From NCBI RefSeq assembly GCF_019511445.1, contig NZ_JAEUAN010000003.1:308531-372530 (forward strand): a stretch of DNA of 64,000 bases. The letters are read 5' to 3'. Each line of letters begins with the position of its first letter. The stretch's first letter is position 1. The translations under genes were made by a program, and so were the position numbers. The stretch is from Aliirhizobium wenxiniae (GTDB lineage: Bacteria; Pseudomonadota; Alphaproteobacteria; Rhizobiales; Rhizobiaceae). Below the pieces are notes generated by a model. It worked only from the letters and a program-made list of their open reading frames with translations, searched no databases and had not been told where the DNA came from. This document shows, in pieces, positions 1 to 10,439 of this stretch.

Positions 1-1152
1 CGGCACGTCTTCTTTGCCGAACGGGAAACCTCGAAGATTGCCGGGCTGGAGGGCGTCGAAGCGCGCCAAGTCAACACGATCGGCATCTGCGGGCTTGGCC
101 TGATGGGCAGCGGCATTGCCGTTGCGGCACTTGGTGCAGGCTACACGGTCATCGGTCTCGACCAGACACCGGAGGCGGCCGAAAAAGGCCGCGAGCGAAT
201 CATCGGCCTTCTGGAGCGCAACCTTGCCTCTGGGCGGCTGGACAGGGCCGGATTCGACGCGCAGACGGCCCGCCTGTCGGTTACCGCAACCGATGCTGAT
301 CTTGCCCCCTGTGATCTCGTCATCGAAGCCGTGTTCGACGATCTCGACGTCAAGATCGACCTCTTCCGCCGCCTCGACAAGGCGATCCGTTCGGACGCCA
401 TTCTGGCCACCAACACGAGCTACCTGAACCCGGACGAGATCGCCGCCGCGACCCAGCATCCGGGGCGCGTGCTCGGGCTACATTTCTTCTCACCCGCTCA
501 TCTGATGCGACTGCTCGAAGTCGTGCGCTGCAAAGAGACTGCGCCGGATGTTCTCGCCACCAGCCTTAATGTTGCAAAACGGCTGAGAAAACTGCCGGTG
601 GTGACCGGCGTCACCGAAGGTTTCATCGGCAACCGCATCTTTTCCGCCTATCGCCGCGAGGCCGAGTTCCTGCTGGAAGACGGCGCGCTGCCGCATGACA
701 TCGATGCGGCGCTGGAGGATTACGGTTTCCCGATGGGCCTGTTTGCCGTCTATGACATGGCGGGACTGGAAATCGCATGGGCGCGCCGCAAGCGCCAGGC
801 AGCAACGCGCGATCCATCCGAACGCTATGTCGAGATCGCCGACAGGCTGTGCGAGGCGGGGCGCTTGGGCCAGAAATCCGGCCGCGGCTGGTATGCCTAT
901 CCGGATGGCAAACGCACGGTCGATCCCGAGGTAACCGCGATCATCGAGGCTGAACGAACGAAAAAGCACATCACACCGCGCAGCTTCTCTCAGGAAGAGA
1001 TCGAGCAAAGGCTGCTCGGTGCCATGGCGGCGGAAGGCGAGGCGCTGCTGGCGGAAGGCATAGCGGCCCGCGCAAGCGACATCGATCTGGTGATGATCAA
1101 CGGCTACGGTTTTCCGACCCACAAAGGTGGGCCGATGTTTGCGAAGGGCTAA
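1..1152 (+). CDS. 3-hydroxyacyl-CoA dehydrogenase part of a multifunctional beta-oxidation protein (5' partial, 3' short)
   Basis: The reading frame is open from base 1, so the gene begins outside the window. The visible part opens with a linker (RHVFFAERE) typical of fused enoyl-CoA hydratase/3-hydroxyacyl-CoA dehydrogenases, followed by the NAD-binding glycine motif GICGLGLMGSG, the HFFSPAHLM active-site region and the NRIFSAYRREA segment of the C-terminal helical domain. The enzyme oxidises 3-hydroxyacyl-CoA to 3-ketoacyl-CoA with NAD. The protein stops at GGPMFAKG, where family members normally continue for about 50-60 residues after GGPMF. A palindromic repeat begins 13 bases after the stop, which suggests the 3' end was lost or replaced. 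Family is secure; activity of the shortened form is not. Confidence 0.85.
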   Translation, partial: RHVFFAERETSKIAGLEGVEARQVNTIGICGLGLMGSGIAVAALGAGYTVIGLDQTPEAAEKGRERIIGLLERNLASGRLDRAGFDAQTARLSVTATDADLAPCDLVIEAVFDDLDVKIDLFRRLDKAIRSDAILATNTSYLNPDEIAAATQHPGRVLGLHFFSPAHLMRLLEVVRCKETAPDVLATSLNVAKRLRKLPVVTGVTEGFIGNRIFSAYRREAEFLLEDGALPHDIDAALEDYGFPMGLFAVYDMAGLEIAWARRKRQAATRDPSERYVEIADRLCEAGRLGQKSGRGWYAYPDGKRTVDPEVTAIIEAERTKKHITPRSFSQEEIEQRLLGAMAAEGEALLAEGIAARASDIDLVMINGYGFPTHKGGPMFAKG

Positions 1153-1164
1153 ACGACCCTCTCT

Positions 1165-1255
1165 GCCGTCATCCTCGGGCTTGTCCCGAGAATCTGCTAC
1201 GCTTCGATAAATTGCAACGTGGTTGGATCCTCGGGACAAGCCCGAGGATGACGGC
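1165..1255. repeat. Palindromic intergenic repeat with 26-bp perfect arms
   Basis: Two perfectly complementary 26-bp arms lie at 1165-1190 and 1230-1255, separated by a 39-bp centre. The arms contain CATCCTCGGGCTTGTCCCG, a motif common in intergenic palindromes of rhizobia and agrobacteria. It sits directly after the shortened beta-oxidation gene. Transcribed from either side it would fold into a long hairpin. Confidence 0.85.
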
Positions 1256-1279
1256 GTTTTGTAATTGCCTCTCAAACAG

Positions 1280-1303
1280 AAAGGGGCGCCGAGACGCCCC
1301 TTT
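1280..1303. terminator. Stem-loop terminator shared by converging genes
   Basis: The sequence AAAGGGGCG-CCGAGA-CGCCCCTTT forms a 9-bp stem with a 6-base loop. It lies 22 bases past the gguB stop and also downstream of the rightward beta-oxidation gene, so it can serve both strands. Confidence 0.7.
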
Positions 1304-1325
1304 CCTAAACAAAATGCGAACCGGC

Positions 1326-2516
1326 TTATCGCCGCTGGTTATAGACATCGACGCAGACCGCGCCGAGCAGGACCAGGCCCTTGATCACCTGCTGGTAATC
1401 GATGCCGATGCCGAGGATGGACATGCCGTTGTTCATCACGCCCATCAGGAACGCGCCGATCACCGCACCCGTCACCTTGCCGACGCCGCCATAGGCCGAT
1501 GCGCCGCCGATGAAGCAGGCCGCGATCACGTCGAGCTCGAAGCCGGTACCGGCCTTCGGCGTGGCGCTGTTGAGACGCGCGGCAACGACGAGACCGGCAA
1601 GAGCTGCCAGCACGCCCATATTGACGAAAGTCCAGAACACCAGACGCGTCGTCTTGATACCCGAAAGTTCCGCCGCGCGGGCGTTACCGCCGACGGCATA
1701 AATCTGGCGGCCGAGGATCGTGCGGTTGGTGAAGAAGCCGTAGGCGACGATCAGCACGGCCATGATGATCATCACATTCGGCAGGCCGCGATGCGATGAG
1801 ATCAGATAGGCGACGAAGGCGATCGCTCCAAAGACCAGAACGTTCTTGGCGACGAAGAAGCCCATCGGTTCGCTTTCGACGTCATGAAGAACCCGGCGCG
1901 CACGGCTGCGGAAATTCTGCCAGACCATCAAGCCGGCAACGATCAGGCCGATGATGAAGGAGGTGACATAGATGCCGCCATCCGACGAGATCAGCTCGAC
2001 GAGGTAACCGGAAGACAGTTTCTGAAAGATCGGCGGGAACGGGCCGATCGCCTGGCTGCCGAGGATCGCGATCATGAAGCCGCGGAAGACAAGCATGCCC
2101 GCCAGCGTCACGATGAAGGACGGGATTTTGAAATAGGCGACGAAATAGCCCTGGATACCGCCGATGATGCCGCCGACAACCAAGCAGGTCAGAATGGCGA
2201 GCGGCAGGTTGATGCCCCACCTGACCATCAATAGGCCTGCCAACCCGCCGATGAAGCCGGCAACCGACCCGACTGAGAGGTCGATATGGCCGGTGACGAT
2301 GATCATCAGCATGCCGAGCGCCATGATGACGATATAGGCGTTCTGCAGCACGATATTGGTGACGTTGAGCGGCCTCAAGAGAATGCCGCCGGTGGCGATC
2401 TGGAAGAAGATGACGATGGCGACAAGCGAGATCAGCATGCCGTAATCGCGCAGATTGTCCTTCCAGAAACCGGTGCCCGCTTTCGGAGCCACTACTGCTT
2501 CCTGTGGGGTGCTCAT
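1326..2516 (-). CDS. gguB: GguB, sugar ABC transporter permease
   Basis: This 396-residue protein is the membrane permease of the ChvE-GguAB monosaccharide importer. It is a very hydrophobic polytopic protein of the XylH/RbsC type, with the family signature GHIDLSVGSVAGFIGG near residue 96 and a C-terminal segment rich in Gly/Ala transmembrane helices. It is the last gene of the operon, starting 4 bases after the gguA stop with a GGGAG ribosome site. Substrates are likely aldoses such as galactose, arabinose, xylose or glucose, by analogy with Agrobacterium. Confidence 0.93.
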   Translation of the reverse strand: MSTPQEAVVAPKAGTGFWKDNLRDYGMLISLVAIVIFFQIATGGILLRPLNVTNIVLQNAYIVIMALGMLMIIVTGHIDLSVGSVAGFIGGLAGLLMVRWGINLPLAILTCLVVGGIIGGIQGYFVAYFKIPSFIVTLAGMLVFRGFMIAILGSQAIGPFPPIFQKLSSGYLVELISSDGGIYVTSFIIGLIVAGLMVWQNFRSRARRVLHDVESEPMGFFVAKNVLVFGAIAFVAYLISSHRGLPNVMIIMAVLIVAYGFFTNRTILGRQIYAVGGNARAAELSGIKTTRLVFWTFVNMGVLAALAGLVVAARLNSATPKAGTGFELDVIAACFIGGASAYGGVGKVTGAVIGAFLMGVMNNGMSILGIGIDYQQVIKGLVLLGAVCVDVYNQRR

Positions 2517-2519
2517 GGG

Positions 2520-4079
<1,560 letters not shown>

Positions 4080-4099
4080 GACGACTCCCAATATGAAGG

Positions 4100-4126
4100 G
4101 GCCGCGCGGCAGGTCGCCGCGCGGCC
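4100..4126 (-). other. Stem-loop between chvE and gguA
   Basis: An 11-bp perfect GC-only stem (4100-4110 with 4116-4126) and 5-base loop lies 9 bases after the chvE stop. It has no T-run, so it is more likely an mRNA-stabilising or partial-termination hairpin that keeps binding-protein mRNA in excess over the permease genes. Confidence 0.7.
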
Positions 4127-4134
4127 TGAATGGA

Positions 4135-5196
4135 TTACTTGATCTGGTCTTCGGTATAGTAACCGCTCTTGACCAGGACATCGACATTGGTCTTGTCGAT
4201 GGCAACCGGCTTCAGGAGGTAGGACGGAACGACCTTGTTGCCGTTGTTGTAGGTCTTGGTGTCGTTGACCTCAGGCTCCTTGCCGCTCATGACGGCATCG
4301 ACCATATCGACGGTAACCTTGGCGAGATCGCGGGTGTCCTTGAAGATGGTCGAATACTGCTCGCCGGCAATGATCGACTTGACCGACGGGACTTCCGCGT
4401 CCTGGCCGGAAACGAACGGCATCGGCATGTCGCCGGAGCCGTAACCGACGCCCTTAACCGACGACAGAATGCCGATCGACAGACCGTCATAAGGCGACAG
4501 GACTGCGTTCAGCTTCTTGTCGGAATAGGTCGAGGAAAGGATAGCGTCCATGCGGGCCTGGGCGGTTGCCGGGTCCCAGCGAAGGGTAGCGACCTTGTCC
4601 ATGCCGGTCTGGCCGGAACCGACAACGAGGGTGCCCTTGTCGATCAGCGGCTGCAGAACGCTCATGGCACCGTCATAGAAGAAGTAGGCGTTGTTGTCGT
4701 CCGGCGAACCGCCGAACAGTTCGATGTTGAACGGGCCCTTTTCGGTATCGGCCTTGAGAGCCTTGACCAGCGAGGTCGCCTGCAGAACGCCGACCTGGAA
4801 ATTGTCGAAGGTCGCGTAGTAGTCGACATTCGGGGTGTCACGGATCAGGCGGTCATAAGCGATGACCTTGATGCCGGCATTGTGGGCCTGGGCAAGCACG
4901 TCGGACAGCGTCGTGCCGTCGATCGAGGCGACCACGAGCACCTTGGCGCCCTTGGTGATCATGTTTTCGATCTGGGAAAGCTGGTTCGGAATGTCGTCTT
5001 CGGCATACTGGAGATCGGTGGTGTAGCCGCGCTCCTGAAGGACCTTGATCATGTTGTCGCCGTCGGCGATCCAGCGGGCCGAGGATTTGGTCGGCATGGC
5101 AACGCCGACGAGGCCCTTGTCCTGCGAGAATGCGGGTGCAGCGAAGGCGATCGAAGCCATCATCGCCGCCGAAGCAAGCAATTTAAGTATTTTCAT
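4135..5196 (-). CDS. chvE: ChvE-like periplasmic monosaccharide-binding protein
   Basis: A 353-residue periplasmic binding protein with a clear signal peptide ([19 protein letters not shown], cleavage near AFS/QDK). The mature part matches Agrobacterium ChvE along its whole length as I remember it, including the segments [45 protein letters not shown] and [19 protein letters not shown]. In Agrobacterium this protein binds galactose, arabinose, glucose and sugar acids, feeds the GguAB importer and co-activates the VirA sensor. The start at 5196 is supported by GGAGGAG upstream. No vir genes are visible here, so only the transport role is supported locally. Confidence 0.95.
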   Translation of the reverse strand: MKILKLLASAAMMASIAFAAPAFSQDKGLVGVAMPTKSSARWIADGDNMIKVLQERGYTTDLQYAEDDIPNQLSQIENMITKGAKVLVVASIDGTTLSDVLAQAHNAGIKVIAYDRLIRDTPNVDYYATFDNFQVGVLQATSLVKALKADTEKGPFNIELFGGSPDDNNAYFFYDGAMSVLQPLIDKGTLVVGSGQTGMDKVATLRWDPATAQARMDAILSSTYSDKKLNAVLSPYDGLSIGILSSVKGVGYGSGDMPMPFVSGQDAEVPSVKSIIAGEQYSTIFKDTRDLAKVTVDMVDAVMSGKEPEVNDTKTYNNGNKVVPSYLLKPVAIDKTNVDVLVKSGYYTEDQIK

Positions 5197-5299
5197 TGTA
5201 CACTCCTCCGTAACGGTGGCCCCCAACGGGCCACCGAGTTTGTTTGGGCTGGCTCCTCGCCGCCCTCACGACCTTAAAAAGGACGCCTGCCTTTAAAGG

Positions 5300-7129
5300 T
5301 CAGTGATTGTCGCGCGGCAGACCTTCGGTCTGCGCGATGCGCTGGTATTTGACAGCCGGCTCAAGAACCGCGCCTGTCTCCATCTGTCCGACGATACCGC
5401 GCTGGATTTCCTGCCAGGGCGTCTGGTGCTTGGGATAGTGATAGCCGCCATTGGCTTCCAGCTCGCGGCGACGGGCAGAAAGCTCGCCGTCGGAAATCAG
5501 GATATTCGCTTCACCGCGGCCAAGGTCGATACGCACCCGGTCGCCGGTCTTCAGAAGCGCCAGGCCGCCACCTGCCGCCGCTTCAGGCGAAGCATTGAGG
5601 ATCGACGGGCTGCCCGACGTGCCGGACTGGCGACCGTCACCGATGCAGGCCAGCGAATTGACGCCCTTCTTCAGAAGGTAGTCCGGCGCACGCATGTTGA
5701 CGACTTCGGCCGCACCCGGATAACCGATCGGGCCTGCGCCGCGCATGAACAGTACCGTATGCTCGTCGATGCCAAGCGACGGGTCGTCGATGCGGTGATG
5801 GTAATCCTCCGGACCGTCGAACACCACTGCCTTGCCTTCGAACGCCATCGGATCCTTCGGGTTCGACAGGTAACGCTCGCGGAATTCCGGAGAGATGACG
5901 CTGGTCTTCATGATCGCAGACGAGAACAGGTTGCCGCGCAGCACGCGGAAGCCGGCACGCTCCTTGAGCGGTGCCTCGTAGCGCTTGATGACGTTCTCGT
6001 CCTCGATGATCGCCCCGCGACAGTTCTCGCCCATCGTCTTGCCGTTGACGGTCATCGCGTCTTCGTTGATCAGGCCCTGGCCCATCAACTGATTGACGAC
6101 GGCCGGAACGCCACCGGCGTGATAATAGTCTTCGCCCAGATATTCACCGGCCGGCTGAAGGTTGACGAGAAGCGGAACCTCTTCGCCATAGGTCTGCCAG
6201 TCATCGACGGTCAGTTCGACACCGATATGACGGGCAAGCGCGTTGAGGTGGATCGGCGCATTGGTCGAACCGCCGATCGCCGAGTTGACGCGGATGGCGT
6301 TGACGAATGCATCCTTGGTCAGGATATCGGAGGGTTTGAGGTCTTCCTTGACCATTTCGACGATGCGAAGGCCGGTGAGATACGCGACTTCCTGACGGTC
6401 ACGGTAAGGCGCCGGGATGGCAGCCGAACCCGGAAGCTGCATGCCGAGCGCTTCGGCAAGCGAGTTCATCGTGGTCGCCGTGCCCATCGTGTTGCAGTAA
6501 CCGGTCGACGGAGCCGACGAGGCCACCAGCTTGACGAAACCGGCATAGTCGATTTCGCCCTTGGCCAGCAGTTCACGGGCCTTCCAGACGATCGTGCCAG
6601 AACCGGTGCGCTCGCCGCGGAACCAGCCGTTCAGCATCGGGCCGACGGAAAGGGCGATCGACGGAATGTTCACGGTGGCCGCCGCCATAAGACAGGCCGG
6701 CGTGGTCTTGTCGCAGCCGATCGTCAAAACCACGCCATCGAGGGGGTAGCCGTAGAGAACTTCGACCAGACCGAGATAGGCAAGGTTACGGTCGAGACCC
6801 GCGGTCGGGCGCTTGCCGGTTTCCTGGATCGGATGGACCGGGAACTCGATCGCGATACCGCCGGCTTCACGAATGCCTTCGCGTAGACGGTTCGCCAGTT
6901 CGAGATGGTGACGGTTGCAGGGCGACAGATCGGAACCGGTCTGCGCGATGCCGATGATCGGACGATCGGACTGAAGTTCGGCCTGGCTGAGGCCGAAGTT
7001 CATGTAGCGCTCCAGATAGAGCGCCGTCATGTCGACATTGTCGGGATTGTCGAACCAGGCGCGCGAACGAAGTTTGCGCTTAGCAGTGGTTGCAATCTCG
7101 GTGGACGGGGTTTTGCCGTGATCTGCCAT
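5300..7129 (-). CDS. Sugar-acid dehydratase, IlvD/Edd family (xylonate/arabonate type)
   Basis: A 609-residue Fe-S dehydratase that removes water from a pentonic or hexonic acid to give a 2-keto-3-deoxy acid. The three cysteines expected to hold the cluster are at residues 71 (SPCNRHH), 139 ([10 protein letters not shown]) and 212 (TGYCNTMGT). The opening [21 protein letters not shown] and the C-terminal [17 protein letters not shown] closely resemble Caulobacter xylonate dehydratase XylD. It is encoded between the sugar 1-dehydrogenase and chvE, as expected for step three of a non-phosphorylative aldose pathway. Whether the true substrate is xylonate, arabonate or galactonate cannot be decided from the sequence. 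Confidence 0.88.
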   Translation of the reverse strand: MADHGKTPSTEIATTAKRKLRSRAWFDNPDNVDMTALYLERYMNFGLSQAELQSDRPIIGIAQTGSDLSPCNRHHLELANRLREGIREAGGIAIEFPVHPIQETGKRPTAGLDRNLAYLGLVEVLYGYPLDGVVLTIGCDKTTPACLMAAATVNIPSIALSVGPMLNGWFRGERTGSGTIVWKARELLAKGEIDYAGFVKLVASSAPSTGYCNTMGTATTMNSLAEALGMQLPGSAAIPAPYRDRQEVAYLTGLRIVEMVKEDLKPSDILTKDAFVNAIRVNSAIGGSTNAPIHLNALARHIGVELTVDDWQTYGEEVPLLVNLQPAGEYLGEDYYHAGGVPAVVNQLMGQGLINEDAMTVNGKTMGENCRGAIIEDENVIKRYEAPLKERAGFRVLRGNLFSSAIMKTSVISPEFRERYLSNPKDPMAFEGKAVVFDGPEDYHHRIDDPSLGIDEHTVLFMRGAGPIGYPGAAEVVNMRAPDYLLKKGVNSLACIGDGRQSGTSGSPSILNASPEAAAGGGLALLKTGDRVRIDLGRGEANILISDGELSARRRELEANGGYHYPKHQTPWQEIQRGIVGQMETGAVLEPAVKYQRIAQTEGLPRDNH

Positions 7130-7131
7130 TG

Positions 7132-8058
7132 TCAGTCCTCGAATGCTTCAGTTTCGATGCGCCGGCCAAGCATGAAGGCATCGGCCACATGCACCAGCGG
7201 CGAAAAGTCGGTATCGCTTTCGCCCTTGGAGACGAGCGCTACGAAATCGCGGTAGAGATTGCGATATTCGCGATCTTCCTCAACGATCTGCGCCTCGCCA
7301 TCGACGATCAGGCGGCTGCCGCCATGGGTCAGCACGACGGAACCTTCTTCCGTTTCGACGCGGATATCCCAGGTTTGCGGGCCGGTTTGGCGCCAGTCGA
7401 ACTCGGCGGCGATCGGCAGGCCCGACGCGGTTTCGAACGTCAGGTTGGCGGCGATCGGTGCGGCGCGATTGGATGGGATGGTCAGGTCCGAATGGGTGAG
7501 ATGGAACGTCTCCGGCATGATGCGGGTGACGATCGACAGCGCGTTGATGCCCGGATCGAACACGCCGAGACCGCCCGGCTCCCAGATCCAGGCCTGGCCC
7601 GGATGCCAGTGACGAACGTCTTCCTTCCAGGAGACCGAAGCGCTCTTGATCTTGCGCTTGGCAAGCAGTGCCCGTGCCGGCTCGACGGCGGCAGCACTGC
7701 GGGAATGCCAGGTGGCAAACAGGCTGAGCCCCTTCGCCTTTGCCAGCTTTTCCAGCGCAAACACTTCAGACAGCGTAGCACCCGGCGGCTTTTCCAGCAT
7801 TACATGCTTGCCGGCCTCGATCGCGGCCTTGGCCTGGGCGAAACGCCCCTGCGGCGGCGTGCAGAGCGAGATCGCATCCAGCTCGATGCCGGATGCCAAC
7901 ATTTCATCGATGTCATGAAAGCAGTGAACGCCTTCCAGCTTGGCGTTACGGCTGGCGACAGCCGTCAGTTCGATACCGTCGGTCGCTTCGATCGCGCCGA
8001 GATGCTGATCCCTGGCGATCTTTCCAAGCCCGACGATGCCGAGACGAATTTTGCTCAT
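7132..8058 (-). CDS. Aldose 1-dehydrogenase, Gfo/Idh/MocA family (galactose/arabinose)
   Basis: A 308-residue NAD(P)-dependent oxidoreductase with N-terminal Rossmann motif [14 protein letters not shown] and the family motif EKPPGATL near residue 93. It resembles D-galactose/L-arabinose 1-dehydrogenases, which oxidise the sugar to its lactone in the cytoplasm. The ATG at 8058 is better placed (8 bases after AAGGA) than the ATG at 8064 (2 bases). It lies 3 bases from the dehydratase gene and 12 bases from gguC, clearly one operon. Confidence 0.87.
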   Translation of the reverse strand: MSKIRLGIVGLGKIARDQHLGAIEATDGIELTAVASRNAKLEGVHCFHDIDEMLASGIELDAISLCTPPQGRFAQAKAAIEAGKHVMLEKPPGATLSEVFALEKLAKAKGLSLFATWHSRSAAAVEPARALLAKRKIKSASVSWKEDVRHWHPGQAWIWEPGGLGVFDPGINALSIVTRIMPETFHLTHSDLTIPSNRAAPIAANLTFETASGLPIAAEFDWRQTGPQTWDIRVETEEGSVVLTHGGSRLIVDGEAQIVEEDREYRNLYRDFVALVSKGESDTDFSPLVHVADAFMLGRRIETEAFED

Positions 8059-8069
8059 ATCCATTTTCC

Positions 8070-9095
8070 TTAAAGCTTGCGCACGTCAACCGACATCGCC
8101 GCGGCGACGGTCAGACGGTTGACGAGCGGCAGCTTAAAGGGCGCAGCATCGATCTCGAACACATCACCTTCTTCGGTCTTGATGCCGTGCGAAACGGACA
8201 GAGTAGCCGTGCCGAAGAAATGAACGTGCAGGTCGCCCGGCGCGCGGAAGATGTCGTATTTGAAGTTATGGTATTCGAGATTGGCGATCGAGTGCGACAT
8301 GTTGGCTTCGCCCGACAGGAAGGGCTTCTCGAAGATCACCTGATCGCCGCGACGGATGCGCGACGTGCCCTCGACGTGATCCGGCAGATCGCCGACCAGA
8401 AGCTCCGGCCCGAGCGACGCCTGGCGCAGCTTGGAATGGGCGAGCCAGAGATAATTGCCCTTCTCGGTCACGTGATCGGAAAACTCGTTGGCGAGACAGA
8501 AACCGACGCGGAAAGGCGTGCCGTCCGGACCGATGAGATAGATGCCGGCAAGTTCCGGCTCTTCGCCGCCATCGAGCGCGAAGGACGGCGAGACGAGATC
8601 GGAGCCGGTGGATTTGAGTTGCGAACCATTGCCCTTGTAGAACCATTCCGGCTGCGCACCGACCTGACCCGGGGCAGGCTTGCCGCCTTCGACACCCGAC
8701 AGGAACATGCGCATGGAATCGGTCGGCTTGTCTTCAGCCTGCGCGGCCTTGTGCATCTTGTCACGACCATCGGCGGAACCGAGATGCGTAAGACCGGTGC
8801 CGGCAACGATGAAATGGGCCGGATCGGGATGCGAGATCGGCAGGCCGATACGGCCATCGCGTGCTGCAGCTTCGACATCAATGTCGCCAGCGTAACCCAA
8901 TGCTTCGATCTCAGCAGAGAGACCGCGGCCGGCAGCAATCGCCTGCATTGCCAGATCATAAGTCGAGGTCACGCCACTTATGATACGGCCGGAACCCTGT
9001 CCCTCCCAGGCAACAACCATGGTCGCACCCGCATCATCGGCAATCTGCAGAATTCTCAGCATCAAACCCGTCATCCATTTTGTCTGATTTGACAT
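8070..9095 (-). CDS. gguC: GguC, 2-keto-3-deoxy sugar-acid processing protein (AraD1/FAH-like)
   Basis: A 341-residue protein of the GguC family, related to fumarylacetoacetate hydrolases. Recognisable segments are FIVAGTGLTHLGSA, PEWFYKGNG, GFCLANEFSDHV and RIRRGDQVIFEKPFLSG. GguC/AraD1 proteins are reported to act as 2-keto-3-deoxy-L-arabonate dehydratases, the step after the IlvD-type dehydratase. I chose the ATG at 9095 because TGGAGG lies 6 bases upstream. It is the first gene of the chvE operon here, whereas in Agrobacterium gguC follows gguB. Confidence 0.85.
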   Translation of the reverse strand: MSNQTKWMTGLMLRILQIADDAGATMVVAWEGQGSGRIISGVTSTYDLAMQAIAAGRGLSAEIEALGYAGDIDVEAAARDGRIGLPISHPDPAHFIVAGTGLTHLGSADGRDKMHKAAQAEDKPTDSMRMFLSGVEGGKPAPGQVGAQPEWFYKGNGSQLKSTGSDLVSPSFALDGGEEPELAGIYLIGPDGTPFRVGFCLANEFSDHVTEKGNYLWLAHSKLRQASLGPELLVGDLPDHVEGTSRIRRGDQVIFEKPFLSGEANMSHSIANLEYHNFKYDIFRAPGDLHVHFFGTATLSVSHGIKTEEGDVFEIDAAPFKLPLVNRLTVAAAMSVDVRKL

Positions 9096-9125
9096 GGCGC
9101 CTCCACAGGCCATGCCGTCCTCCTA

Positions 9126-9142
9126 TCAGGTCGCGGACCTGA
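9126..9142. promoter_or_regulatory. 17-bp palindrome upstream of gguC, candidate operator
   Basis: TCAGGTC-GCG-GACCTGA is a perfect inverted repeat 31 bases before the gguC start, in the 289-bp space shared with the divergent ytfQ. A second looser dyad (ATTGG, then CCAAT after 10 bases) lies at 9163-9182. The position suits control of the leftward sugar operon; the binding protein is unknown. Confidence 0.5.
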
Positions 9143-9384
9143 CATCTTTCAAAAATACGACTATTGGATTTGCGCCGCCAATGTCAAGAACGTCTTTTTC
9201 CGTAAAGGTAAATCGGCATTGATCAATTTTCAGGCTATAGGCCCAACCAATACACGCAATTCGCCAACATTTCCGACAGTTTGATCGATTTTTCAGCAAG
9301 TCGTAAAATTGGGGGTTGAAAAAGTATTATTATATGCCAATCCTTGCCTCGCCAGTCAGCTTCATCATCTCTGGGAGGATTAAG

Positions 9385-10347
9385 ATGAAAAAAGCTCTCG
9401 TCGCGGCAGCTGCTGCCGCTATTCTTGCGTCTCTAGCATCCGGCGTTTCTGCACAATCACTGACAGTAGGCTTCTCTCAGATCGGATCGGAATCCGGCTG
9501 GCGCGCGGCCGAAACGACGGTGACGAAACAGGAAGCCGAAAAGCGGGGCGTCACGCTGAAATTTGCTGATGCCCAGCAGAAACAGGAAAACCAGATCAAG
9601 GCGATCCGCGGCTTCATCGCCCAGGGTGTCGATGCAATCCTGATCGCTCCGGTGGTCGCCACCGGCTGGGATGCGGTTCTGAAGGAAGCCAAGGAGGAAA
9701 ACATCCCGGTCATTCTTCTCGACCGCGAGATCGAGTCCCCCAAGGATCTCTATCTGACGGCGGTCACCTCCGATCAGGTCTTCGAAGGCAAGGTTGCCGG
9801 CGAATGGCTCGCCAAGGATGTCGGCTCCAAGGACTGCAAGGTTGTCGAGCTTCAGGGCACGACCGGCTCTTCACCGGCGATCAACCGCAAGAAGGGCTTT
9901 GAAGAAGGCATCAAGGCCGCGTCCAACATCAAGATCGTGCGCTCGCAGACCGGCGACTTCACCCGCACCAAGGGCAAGGAAGTCATGGAAAGCTTCATCA
10001 AGGCCGAAGGCGGCGGCAAGGATATCTGTGCCGTTTATGCCCATAATGACGACATGGCTGTCGGCGCCATCCAGGCGATCAAGGAAGCCGGCCTGAAACC
10101 GGGCACCGACATCAAGATCGTCTCGATCGACGCCGTGCCGGATATCTTCCAGGCCATGGCCAAGGGTGAAGCCAATGCGACCGTCGAATTGACGCCGAAC
10201 ATGGCCGGCCCCGCCTTCGATGCACTCGAAGCTTACCTTAAGGACAAGAAGGAACCGCCGAAGTGGATCCAGACAGAGTCCAAGCTCTACACGGCGGCCG
10301 ATGACCCGATGAAGGTCTACGAAGCCAAGAAGGGCCTCGGCTACTGA
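9385..10347 (+). CDS. ytfQ: YtfQ-like galactofuranose-binding periplasmic protein
   Basis: A 320-residue sugar-binding protein with a signal peptide (MKKALVAAAAAAILASLASG, cleavage near VSA/QSL). The mature part begins LTVGFSQIGSESGWR, diagnostic for YtfQ-type galactofuranose binders, and includes LLDREIESP and VYAHNDDMAVGAI. It captures galactofuranose or related sugars in the periplasm for YtfR-YtfT-YjfF. The start at 9385 has GGGAGGATTAAG directly before it. Confidence 0.92.
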   Translation: MKKALVAAAAAAILASLASGVSAQSLTVGFSQIGSESGWRAAETTVTKQEAEKRGVTLKFADAQQKQENQIKAIRGFIAQGVDAILIAPVVATGWDAVLKEAKEENIPVILLDREIESPKDLYLTAVTSDQVFEGKVAGEWLAKDVGSKDCKVVELQGTTGSSPAINRKKGFEEGIKAASNIKIVRSQTGDFTRTKGKEVMESFIKAEGGGKDICAVYAHNDDMAVGAIQAIKEAGLKPGTDIKIVSIDAVPDIFQAMAKGEANATVELTPNMAGPAFDALEAYLKDKKEPPKWIQTESKLYTAADDPMKVYEAKKGLGY

Positions 10348-10354
10348 TCTCCCG

Positions 10355-10379
10355 CTGTCCGGCGCTCGAAGCCGGACAG
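10355..10379 (+). other. Stem-loop between ytfQ and ytfR
   Basis: A 9-bp perfect stem (10355-10363 with 10371-10379) and 7-base loop starts 8 bases after the ytfQ stop. It occupies the same place as the hairpin after chvE and probably protects or limits read-through from the binding-protein gene. Confidence 0.65.
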
Positions 10380-10439
10380 GATCAATGACCGGAGCGGGAT
10401 TTCCCGCTTCGGTTTCTCATCAGCATGCGGGACGAAGAC

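Noticed and set aside
5303..6886. 527-codon plus-strand frame opposite the sugar-acid dehydratase
   Set aside because: Antisense shadow without start signal or domains.
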